Shown: positions 37,483 through 45,638 of the stretch, piece by piece
How the letters are laid out: each line of letters starts with the position of its first letter
How positions within the stretch are numbered: the first letter of the stretch is position 1
Assembly: GCF_004569505.1 (NCBI RefSeq)
Contig: NZ_SPPK01000007.1
Coordinates: forward strand, 62,001-126,000
DNA from: Dysgonomonas mossii
Lineage (GTDB): Bacteria > Bacteroidota > Bacteroidia > Bacteroidales > Dysgonomonadaceae
Direction of reading: 5' to 3'
Length of the DNA stretch: 64,000 nt
Position numbers and translations under genes: made by a program
Notes under the pieces: generated by a model
What the model saw: only the letters and a program-made list of their open reading frames with translations
Database searches by the model: none
Told to the model about the DNA's origin: nothing

Positions 37483-39084
37483 TTAATTAGATGTACAATA
37501 GTTACTTTTCTTGGTAGCCCACCATATAGGAGAAGAGGTTTTATCTCCACCTGTAAGCTGAGCAACTCCGGCTTCATATTTAGATTTATTATTCAGAGCC
37601 TCGCTTTGTGGATAAACCATTCGAGATATAAAGTTTGATGGGTTTTTGATATTTCCATCGTTTGGATATGTTCCTGCACCCGGATCTCTATATTCTGGAA
37701 TATCCATTGCCGGTAAGTTGAGACGACGCTTATCATTCCATGATTCTCTCGACAAATCTATATAATGCGATATATACTTCTGAGTGATTATTTTTTCCAA
37801 TTTTGTATTACCATTTCCTGAAGCATCGTCATACTTTGCAGAAGTACCAAAAAGATTTTGGTCATTAGAAGCTAAATAATCAACAGCCTGGCTATCTGAT
37901 AAGCTCCATTTTGCAAAAGAAGCCTTCACTCCTTTCTCATACCAATCTTTAGCACTTCCTGCACCTGTTACAAAACCTCTTTCTACAGCTTCAGCCATAA
38001 GGAAACAAGCCTCTGAGTATAGGAATAAATCTGTCTTGCGATTATCATTCGGAATAATCCATGTACGACTCATTGCTGATACTCTATTTCGCTCACCAGC
38101 CGGTTCTGTTTGTATTCCGGCTTTTAGTCCCGCCCAAGTGTTTGTTTCAGGACTAGGATCAAAATAACGTTCACCTCTAGGATCTACTTTTTCTGGATGT
38201 ATAGCCGCAGTTCCGGCATAAGCCATGCCTCCAATGCCTGTTAATATTTTCTCCATAGTTTTCATCATCACCTGACGATCCGACCAACCAACCTGATACA
38301 TATAATAAACATATTGCTGTCCCCAAACTCCACTTACTCCGGGGAGAGCGGCATCATCGCCCGAAATCATAATACCTCCATCCGCATTGTATGCAGCCTG
38401 AGCCTGAGTCTTACATAATTCAGGATTAATCTCTGACATTTTTATAGCAAGGCGTAACCGTAATGTATTCGCAAAACGTTTCCATTTAGCTATATTTCCA
38501 TAATATATCTGATCTTCTACTGTGAGGAAATCTTTAGATGAATCAAACAATTTTACAGATTCATCAAGTTCCTTGAAGAAGAATTCATACTGTTTATCTA
38601 AAGACTCATAATCAGGGTTTGTATCTTCCGGTGATTTAGGGAAAGGAGCCGGTCCATAAAAATCGGTAAATTGTGATTGCATATACACACGCCAGATACG
38701 ACCTAAAGCGAGTGAATTTTGACGTCCTTCGTATTTCTGAGCATTAGCAATTACGATATTCAATGAAGCAAACCAGTCTGTATAGTAATTATTCCAATAA
38801 AGAGATAGCCAACCATCGTTAGGAGTCCAGACTCTGGCTGTACTATTTCCGCCAACATATTGAGCAAAAACATCCATCCCTAGTGCCTTGATACGCTGCT
38901 GTACATCTGCATCATAGAATACCCCTCCGTTACGTAAAGCTTTACCCAGGTTACCTTTGTCAAAGTCATACATATTCTCAGTGGCATCATTCGGATTCTC
39001 ATTGATTGAATCAAAATTGGTACATGCTGTTCCCAGTAACCCTATCCCCAACAGGCATGCAAATATTATCTTTTTTGTTTTCAT
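37483..39084 (-). CDS. SusD-like surface lipoprotein 3
   Basis: This 533-residue lipoprotein has the lipobox GTAC (Cys21), then TNFDSINENPNDAT, the opening of the SusD-like 2 branch. Features include FTDFYGPAPFPKSPED, KRFANTLRLRLAIKMS, the TPR-like SEACFLMAEAVERGFV and the C-terminal SRMVYPQSEALNN. It captures the oligosaccharide for SusC 3 and is encoded 20 bases after it. Confidence 0.93.
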   Translation of the reverse strand: MKTKKIIFACLLGIGLLGTACTNFDSINENPNDATENMYDFDKGNLGKALRNGGVFYDADVQQRIKALGMDVFAQYVGGNSTARVWTPNDGWLSLYWNNYYTDWFASLNIVIANAQKYEGRQNSLALGRIWRVYMQSQFTDFYGPAPFPKSPEDTNPDYESLDKQYEFFFKELDESVKLFDSSKDFLTVEDQIYYGNIAKWKRFANTLRLRLAIKMSEINPELCKTQAQAAYNADGGIMISGDDAALPGVSGVWGQQYVYYMYQVGWSDRQVMMKTMEKILTGIGGMAYAGTAAIHPEKVDPRGERYFDPSPETNTWAGLKAGIQTEPAGERNRVSAMSRTWIIPNDNRKTDLFLYSEACFLMAEAVERGFVTGAGSAKDWYEKGVKASFAKWSLSDSQAVDYLASNDQNLFGTSAKYDDASGNGNTKLEKIITQKYISHYIDLSRESWNDKRRLNLPAMDIPEYRDPGAGTYPNDGNIKNPSNFISRMVYPQSEALNNKSKYEAGVAQLTGGDKTSSPIWWATKKSNYCTSN

Positions 39085-39104
39085 TTGTCTGTAATTTTTA
39101 AGAT

Positions 39105-42100
39105 TTAGAATGTTACATTAAGGTTAAATCCATAGCTGCTCATTGTAGGCATAGAACCAAATTCGATACCCTGTGCATTACTTGTGCTATATCCGGATTC
39201 TGGATCAAAACCTTTAGTTTTACTGTAAATCATCCATAGATTCCTTCCTACCAAACTAAGCTTAATCTTTTGGAATGGAGTTTTTGATAACATCTTTCTA
39301 GGGAACGAATATCCAAGACTCATTTCTCTCAAACGTATATTTGTAGCATCATATATCCATGGTTCTGTGCCGGTAGCCAATTGTGCCCAATATTTCTCTG
39401 CAGTGGTCTCAATTGCGTTTACCTGACCCGAAGCAGTCACTCCGGCAACAACCATTTTATCACGTCCACTTTCTGTCATTTTCAGAGTTCCTGCGCCGGT
39501 TCCCGATTGAATTGATCCCATGAATACATCTCCACCAAAGCGACCATCGATCTGGAATGAGAAATCAAAATTTCTAAAGTGGAATGCATTAGAGATACCA
39601 CCCATCCAATCGGGATTATAATTTCCTAATTTTACAAAATCAGAACCAAATGTAGGCAACCCGTTTTCATTTATAATAAGCTCACCTTTATCATTTCGGG
39701 CATATGCCTTCCCATAAATATCACCATAAGTGCCCCCGGCTGCAGCTACAATCTTTATGCCTAAGCTTCCCAAAGAAGGGTCTTGTAATTCTTGAGTTTC
39801 AATACCATCAGCCAACTCTATAATTTTACTTTTATTCTTAGAGTAGTTTAGTGTAATATCCCATGAGAAATCCTTAGTTTTCACAGGTGTACCTGTTAGT
39901 AAAATCTCCACGCCATTGTTTCTCAGCTTGCCGGCATTTACATATTTAAAAGAATATCCTGTTGATGCCGGTACATTCATTTTTAATATCTGATCTGTAG
40001 CATCTTTAGTATAATAAGCAAAATCTAACCCCAAACGGTTATTGAATGCTCTTAACTCTAAACCTGCTTCCCATGAAGTAATTGTTTCATTTTTCAAGTC
40101 AGGATTATTTAAGATATTCGATTTCTTACCATTCAATATCGTTTCTACCTGATCTGTTTCAGGATTATACACATATGTTGTTCCTAATGTCAAATAATCT
40201 AGTAATCGATATGGATCAGTATCATTCCCTACCTCTGCCCATGAAAGGCGCAATTTACCAAAGTCAATGAAACTTGGCTTGATATTCCATTTATTCAATG
40301 ATTCGGTAAAGAGCCAGCTGGTACCTACCGAAGGATAGAAATAAGAACGGTTGTCAGCACTTAAAGCAGAAGACCAGTCGTTACGAGCAGTTACATCCAA
40401 GTATAAAGTATTATCATAAGACAATGAAGCAGTAGCATACAAGGAGTTGATAGCTTTTTTAGTTAAGGCACTTCTCGCTGAAGACTTGCCGGCATTAGCC
40501 AATGTATGAAAATCAGGAATAATCATTGGGCCTGTTTCTCCATAAATACCATCCGCGCGTCTATACATCAGATTACCTCCGGCTGTAGCTAACAATCCTA
40601 CTTTTTCTGACAACTGCTTGTTGAAAGTCAATAATACATCTGCATTTGCTTCATAAGATGTTTCTTTGTTCATAATGTATTGTCCTTGAGCAAACCAATA
40701 AGGAAGCCCTGTTGCATCTCTCATTTCATATTGAGTAGAGAAGTAGTCAATTCCATAACGAGCTTGTATATTAAGCCAGTCAGTAAACTCATATTTCAAG
40801 GATCCAAATCCAAGAACACGATCCCTTCTATCTGAGTTGGTATCTTTATAAGCAGCCCAATAAGGATTTCGTATCAGCCCGCTATATTGATCTGTCCAAG
40901 AAACAGGCTTACCTGAAAGATCTGCGCTATTAGCCGGATTCTTTGTATTCTCTGGGAATTTATAATCAGGGTAACGATTCAAGTCACTAAAATGTACTGA
41001 ACGTGGCATTAATAAATAATTACGGAAAATATTGTCCGGGTCTCCAGCCAGTTTTATACGGTTTTCTGTCTTCTGAGTATAATATGTTATTTTAGCATCA
41101 AAAGACAATTTGTCTGTTAAATCGGCTGTAGCACGAAGTGTTGCCGATGTTTTATTGAAAGAACTATTTGGAACAACACCTTTATTTCTAAGATTCATAA
41201 CTCCAACACGTATAGAGTTTTTGTCGCTACTACTACTTAAATCTAAACTATTAGTCCAAGTTGTTCCAGTTCGAAGAAAATCCATCAAGTCATTATCTCC
41301 GGAAGAATAAGTTGTTGGATTTCCGGCTAAATCGGTGATTTGCGAACCATCCATTTTAGCCCCCCAGCTTCCTACCGAGTTCTGAACATATTTTCCATTT
41401 TCGCCTTGTCCGTATGTATTTTGATATTTAGGCAGTTGCATTGGTCTTTCGAATGTCAAGTTTGAATTATATGAAATACCAATTCCTTTTTGATTTTTCC
41501 CTGTTTTAGTAGTTATCATTATAACACCATTACCCGCACGTGACCCATAAAGAGCTGCTGCCGCAGGACCTTTTAGTACCGAAATCGATTCGATATCGTC
41601 AGGTGAGATATCTGCCATACTAGAACCTTTATCTACACTATGATTGCCCCAAAAGTCGTCAGTACCACCAGTTGAGCTATCAATAGGTACACCGTCAACA
41701 ACAACCAATGGCTGATTATTACCAGCAATAGAGTTTCCTCCACGTAGAACAATACGGCTAGACCCAGTAACACCTGTTCCTGACTGTTTTATCTGCAACC
41801 CGGCTACTTTTCCGGCTAAAGCATTTGCAACGTTAGCATCACGTGTTTCTGTTAATTGATCACCCTTTACTTCCTGCATAGCATATCCGAGTGATTTCTT
41901 ATCACGTTTAATACCCAATGCCGTTACAACAACTTCATCAAGCATCTTTGAGTCTTCTTTAAGAGTGAAATCGACTGTCTTCTGACCATTTAATGGAATC
42001 TCCTGAGAGAGATAACCTACAAAAGTGACAACTAATGTAGCATTTGCCGGAACCGTCAAGCTATAATCGCCATCTACCCCTGTCATCGTTCCATTTGTTA

Positions 42101-42509
42101 TGCCTTTTTCTGACACGCTGGCACCAATCAAAGGTTCTCCAGCCTCATCTAGAGCAATTCCTTTTACTGTAATTTTTTGAGTTTGTTGTGTTGTCTTGGG
42201 ATCCTGATTAACGTCTTTCTTTTCAGAAAGGAGGATTTTCTTATCTCTTATTTCGTAAGAGATGTTTGTTCCAGAAAAAACTTTCTGCAACACTTGAGGC
42301 AAGTCTGTGTTTGTTACCTCAATGCTTACAATTCTATCTGTATTGACTACAGGCTGGCTATATGCAAAAGTATAACCTGTCTGTTCGGCAATTGTTGATA
42401 AAACTTTTTCCAGCTTCGCGTGCTGAAGATTCATAGTTACCTTTTGTGCAGACACTGTTATCGTCGTACACAGAAACATAACCAGAAAAGCTAAAATTAC
42501 ACGTTTCAT
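39105..42509 (-). CDS. SusC-like TonB-dependent transducer 3 with STN domain
   Basis: This 1134-residue outer-membrane protein has a signal peptide (1-21, VSAQ), then a secretin/TonB short N-terminal (STN) domain (about 22-95, NLQHAKLEKVLSTIAEQTGYTF), a carboxypeptidase-regulatory-like domain (about 113-195), TonB-box region LDEVVVTALG, a plug with LVVVDGVPI and VLKGPAAAALYGSRAGNGV, and a barrel ending SSYGFNLNVTF. The STN domain is the part that contacts FecR-type anti-sigma factors, so this transporter should both import its ligand and signal its presence. It lies directly downstream of fecR and the ECF sigma gene. Confidence 0.95.
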   Translation of the reverse strand: MKRVILAFLVMFLCTTITVSAQKVTMNLQHAKLEKVLSTIAEQTGYTFAYSQPVVNTDRIVSIEVTNTDLPQVLQKVFSGTNISYEIRDKKILLSEKKDVNQDPKTTQQTQKITVKGIALDEAGEPLIGASVSEKGITNGTMTGVDGDYSLTVPANATLVVTFVGYLSQEIPLNGQKTVDFTLKEDSKMLDEVVVTALGIKRDKKSLGYAMQEVKGDQLTETRDANVANALAGKVAGLQIKQSGTGVTGSSRIVLRGGNSIAGNNQPLVVVDGVPIDSSTGGTDDFWGNHSVDKGSSMADISPDDIESISVLKGPAAAALYGSRAGNGVIMITTKTGKNQKGIGISYNSNLTFERPMQLPKYQNTYGQGENGKYVQNSVGSWGAKMDGSQITDLAGNPTTYSSGDNDLMDFLRTGTTWTNSLDLSSSSDKNSIRVGVMNLRNKGVVPNSSFNKTSATLRATADLTDKLSFDAKITYYTQKTENRIKLAGDPDNIFRNYLLMPRSVHFSDLNRYPDYKFPENTKNPANSADLSGKPVSWTDQYSGLIRNPYWAAYKDTNSDRRDRVLGFGSLKYEFTDWLNIQARYGIDYFSTQYEMRDATGLPYWFAQGQYIMNKETSYEANADVLLTFNKQLSEKVGLLATAGGNLMYRRADGIYGETGPMIIPDFHTLANAGKSSARSALTKKAINSLYATASLSYDNTLYLDVTARNDWSSALSADNRSYFYPSVGTSWLFTESLNKWNIKPSFIDFGKLRLSWAEVGNDTDPYRLLDYLTLGTTYVYNPETDQVETILNGKKSNILNNPDLKNETITSWEAGLELRAFNNRLGLDFAYYTKDATDQILKMNVPASTGYSFKYVNAGKLRNNGVEILLTGTPVKTKDFSWDITLNYSKNKSKIIELADGIETQELQDPSLGSLGIKIVAAAGGTYGDIYGKAYARNDKGELIINENGLPTFGSDFVKLGNYNPDWMGGISNAFHFRNFDFSFQIDGRFGGDVFMGSIQSGTGAGTLKMTESGRDKMVVAGVTASGQVNAIETTAEKYWAQLATGTEPWIYDATNIRLREMSLGYSFPRKMLSKTPFQKIKLSLVGRNLWMIYSKTKGFDPESGYSTSNAQGIEFGSMPTMSSYGFNLNVTF

Positions 42510-42622
42510 AGTTTACATTTTTTAAGGTTAAAAAATAGGTCCTTTACATAATAGACCCACAAGGATAAAAAAAGTATGACTAGGAAGTGTATTTTTTTTA
42601 TAATTTTATTTTAGTAGAGCTA

Positions 42623-43606
42623 TTACATACTGACAATCACCGTATTTCCGTCAAGAGTAAATTTTACAGGAGAGATCTTTTCTAGGTCTTTTAAAATTTT
42701 TTCTAATGATACGTTCTCCGAAACAATGGTATATGAGTAAATATAAGCTCGCCTGTCTTCTACTGTAAAAGAAACATTATACCAACGTTCGAGATCTGCA
42801 ATAACATCTTTTAGAGGTGTATCTTTAAATGCGAGAATATCTTTTTTCCATAACGAAACAAAACCTGTATCTTCATTTTTCGTAATTCTACATTCTCCTG
42901 TTTTTCGATCATAAGCAAGTTTTTCTCCCGGTTTTATATAATATTGTCCTTTTGTAAAAGGAATAAGACTTATATTACCATTATCCAAAGCTAAATATAT
43001 TAGGTTACTGGTAGAATATGCCTTAACATTGAACTCTGTACCATAAACCTTTACCATATCATCATCTATTTGTACAATAAAAGGTCTGTCGGGGTTTTTA
43101 TCTACTGTAAAATAGGCTTCTCCGTTCAAAAAAACTTTTCTGTCAAACAAACTAAATTTTTTAGGGTAACGCAAATGAGTATCCGAATTCAGATAAGCTT
43201 TTGTACCATCCTGAAACATAACCTGTAACCGCTCACCTTTAGGTACATATACATCAACATACTCTGTTTTACCAAAAAGATCTACTTTTTTATTAACCTG
43301 CCACCCCAATCCAAGCAACAAAATAAATGGTATGACAATAGCAGCTGCTCGGTACATTGTACGACGCAGTTTTCGTCGCCTTTCCCTGGCAAGTATTTCA
43401 TTAAACATTTTATCTGATGGAATTTCATGATCAACAAAAAGCTCTTCATAGCCTTCTTTTGCATTAAAAGAACGCATATCCATCTCATGAGACAGATACA
43501 TTTGTCCTTCCTCGGTAGCAAACCATTCTACTACCGTTGCAGTTTCCTCGAGTGTTGCAATACCATCAACAACTTTTCTGATCGTTTCTTCAGATGGTCT
43601 TTCCAT
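42623..43606 (-). CDS. FecR-family anti-sigma factor
   Basis: This 327-residue single-pass membrane protein has a cytoplasmic N-terminus (1-85), a membrane helix around residues 87-103 (AAAIVIPFILLLGLGW), and a periplasmic FecR domain with VPKGERLQVMFQDGTKAYLN, GEAYFTVDKNPDRPFIV and VYGTEFNVKAY, ending in a DUF4974-type domain (IADLERWYNVSF). It should hold the neighbouring ECF sigma factor until the STN domain of SusC 3 signals substrate binding. It lies 61 bases after the sigma gene. Confidence 0.93.
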   Translation of the reverse strand: MERPSEETIRKVVDGIATLEETATVVEWFATEEGQMYLSHEMDMRSFNAKEGYEELFVDHEIPSDKMFNEILARERRRKLRRTMYRAAAIVIPFILLLGLGWQVNKKVDLFGKTEYVDVYVPKGERLQVMFQDGTKAYLNSDTHLRYPKKFSLFDRKVFLNGEAYFTVDKNPDRPFIVQIDDDMVKVYGTEFNVKAYSTSNLIYLALDNGNISLIPFTKGQYYIKPGEKLAYDRKTGECRITKNEDTGFVSLWKKDILAFKDTPLKDVIADLERWYNVSFTVEDRRAYIYSYTIVSENVSLEKILKDLEKISPVKFTLDGNTVIVSM

Positions 43607-43666
43607 TTTTAATACGAATTATAATATAGTATGTTAGTATTTTCATATATTATTGACACACATAGC

Positions 43667-44266
43667 CTATAAAAGAATGATAAATAAAATACTTATTAAC
43701 ATTTTTCCTAAGTGGGCTCTTAAAAGTTTAATTGACTGCGCATAGTGAGTCTTTACCGTATGGATAGAAATTTGCATTTTATCAGCAATTTCTTGATTCG
43801 ATAAATCGCCTTCCATTTTTAATAAACAAACTTGTCTTTTCTGTAGAGGCAACATCTCCAATGCTTTTCTGAAAAGCATCATTAATTCTTTTTGCTCAAT
43901 AATATCGAATAGATTATCCTCGTAAGATTCTACAGATAAAGCTAACTCATAATTCTTTTTTATAGCAGTATTATTATCTCTGATCTGGTTTAGTATATAG
44001 TTTTTCGTTATGGTATAAAGAAAATTCTTTAGGCTGACTTTAATCTTAATATCCTTACGAAATTCCCATAATTTAGAAAAAACATGCTGAATGGCATCCT
44101 CCGACATATCTCTATCTTTAAGATATGTATAAGCTAATAGATACAATTGTTTATGATATCTATTATATACGATAGTAAAAGCCTCCTTATTGCTTTTCTG
44201 TATCAAAAAGAATAAGTCAGAATCGTCCATCTGTTGATCTATACGCGCATGTAGTTTTAGAGACAT
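43667..44266 (-). CDS. ECF sigma-70 factor of the PUL
   Basis: This 199-residue sigma factor has region 2 (NKEAFTIVYNRYHKQLYLLAYTYLKD, AIQHVFSKLWEF) and region 4 with a helix-turn-helix (LSNQEIADKMQISIHTVKTH). The start is ATG 44266, or 36 bases further in at MDDSDLFFLIQ, where most family members begin. A hydrophobic tail (MLISILFIILL) ends the protein, as seen in several Bacteroidota ECF factors. It should direct transcription of SusC 3/SusD 3; the 113-base gap before SusC 3 holds the likely promoter but the motif is not identifiable by eye. Confidence 0.92.
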   Translation of the reverse strand: MSLKLHARIDQQMDDSDLFFLIQKSNKEAFTIVYNRYHKQLYLLAYTYLKDRDMSEDAIQHVFSKLWEFRKDIKIKVSLKNFLYTITKNYILNQIRDNNTAIKKNYELALSVESYEDNLFDIIEQKELMMLFRKALEMLPLQKRQVCLLKMEGDLSNQEIADKMQISIHTVKTHYAQSIKLLRAHLGKMLISILFIILL

Positions 44267-44372
44267 ACTGAATTAAGAAAGGTTAACGATACAAATCTAC
44301 TAATTTTATATATTCAAGACCAAAAAGCTCAATAGCTTTTGGCTGAAAGTTTCTATAATTGATCTTTTTATC

Positions 44373-44380
44373 TAAATTTG
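44373..44380 (+). promoter_or_regulatory. Candidate -7 box for the TPR gene
   Basis: TAAATTTG fits TAnnTTTG, 46 bases before the chosen ATG at 44426. A hairpin (ccaaaaagc/gcttttgg, 44320-44342) precedes it in the space between the divergent sigma and TPR genes. Confidence 0.35.
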
Positions 44381-44425
44381 CAAAAGAAGCCGCTTAAAAC
44401 TGTATCAACACTTTATTTATTTAAA

Positions 44426-45217
44426 ATGAGGATTATATATATATCATCGTTGTCTTTATTGTTTACCTCGTGTAACTCGTCTTGGTTTGTAAATATAGGC
44501 ATAATTGGCATTATGGCAATGTTCGGGATTATGTTATTATCATTTGCGTTAATGTTTTTCTTGATAGCACGCCGAAAAAAGAAAGGAGAAAAGAGCTTAG
44601 TTAAATTTAATAATGACCTATATTTTGCATTAAAAAAATTAGACACTCCTCAACAGAAGGTAGACATGCTAAGTACCCTCATCGAACGAATAAATAATGA
44701 TGAGAAATATAAAAAAGATACCGAATGGCGAAACAAGGTATTACTGAAAACATATGTACACCTTGCTACAGCATATTATCAGATGGGAGATGAAATGCGA
44801 ACATTGAATGTATGCTCCGATATTATAGACCTCGATCCCAAAGATGCGATGTCATACTACAACCGAGGCTCAATATACAGCAATATGGGACTATACGATA
44901 AAGCCTTACAAGATCTGGATAAAACGATCGACTTACAGCCCGATTATGCCAGTGCGTACAACAATCGCGGGTTAGTATACGAAAAACTTGAATATTACGA
45001 CAAAGCCATACTTGACTATAACAAAGCCTTAAAGCTGGAAAATTCAGCAATAGCTTATTATAATAGAGGAAATACTTACTATGAAATGCAAGAATACAAT
45101 AAGGCTCTACAAGATTACCAAACTGTAATAGAAATGTTAAATGATAACGATGATTCAGATCTAAGAAAAGAGGTAGAAACAAGCATTAAGATTGTAAAAA
45201 GCAAAATAGACCAATAA
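44426..45217 (+). CDS. TPR-repeat membrane lipoprotein
   Basis: This 263-residue protein starts at ATG 44426, chosen because it opens a signal with lipobox LFTSC; an earlier ATG at 44378 adds 16 residues. A strongly hydrophobic helix follows (about residues 22-48), then a basic RRKKKGEK stretch and at least four tetratricopeptide repeats (AMSYYNRGSIYSNMGLYDKALQDLDKTI and successive copies spaced 34 residues). TPRs mediate protein-protein contacts; partners are unknown. It is divergent from the ECF sigma gene and not obviously part of that locus. Confidence 0.8.
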   Translation: MRIIYISSLSLLFTSCNSSWFVNIGIIGIMAMFGIMLLSFALMFFLIARRKKKGEKSLVKFNNDLYFALKKLDTPQQKVDMLSTLIERINNDEKYKKDTEWRNKVLLKTYVHLATAYYQMGDEMRTLNVCSDIIDLDPKDAMSYYNRGSIYSNMGLYDKALQDLDKTIDLQPDYASAYNNRGLVYEKLEYYDKAILDYNKALKLENSAIAYYNRGNTYYEMQEYNKALQDYQTVIEMLNDNDDSDLRKEVETSIKIVKSKIDQ

Positions 45218-45318
45218 ATAAGTATTGGCCAACAACTTACCTTCACAATTCAGATAAATAAATATAGATATAATCTTTTCTATAAGAACTAGGATTATGC
45301 TGTAGATTCATTCTGCGC

Positions 45319-45558
45319 AAAAGAAAGTCCGCGAAATCACCTTCGCAGACTTCCCAACCTTAACACAAACTTTACAAAACTACACAATAGAGTTGATTGC
45401 AGCCTGACTACTTGGTTCAAATGTATTTCAGGAACCAACTCTGTGTTTCTTTATATTGTATTTTTGATTGTAAATAACAAAGCGATCCTTCATTATTGAA
45501 GCGGTAATTTCACCTGACTCGATTGTATTTATCTCAAAAACGAATATTATCTCTATTT
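45319..45558 (-). ncRNA. Candidate small RNA (or decayed small gene) with own promoter and terminator
   Basis: A ~240-base minus-strand unit lies in the gap between the TPR gene and uvrA. A good promoter precedes it (45565-45593). The terminator is at 45325-45352: arms AAGTC-T-GCGAA / TTCGC-G-GACTT then TCTTTT. The central pair is a U-G wobble on the minus strand but a C-A mismatch on the plus strand, so the hairpin is built for minus transcription. Inside are more stems: cttca/tgaag, ggttc/gaacc nested in agagttg/caactct, closed by acaca/tgtgt. One frame reads as protein-like sequence (ESGEITASIMKDRFVIYNQK...) interrupted by a single TGA and ending at TAG, so a damaged small gene is the alternative. 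Not identified as a known RNA. Confidence 0.5.
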
Positions 45559-45564
45559 GCTCAG

Positions 45565-45593
45565 CAAAGATAGTAAATTTTACACATTAACAA
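45565..45593 (-). promoter_or_regulatory. Promoter of the 45319-45558 transcript
   Basis: On the minus strand TTG (plus 45591-45593) is followed after exactly 18 bases by TATCTTTG (plus 45565-45572). Spacing and motif are the same as in the pheS promoter. Confidence 0.6.
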
Positions 45594-45638
45594 TAGATAA
45601 TATCTATTTTTTTTCAAAATTAATCCTATTTTGAGATT

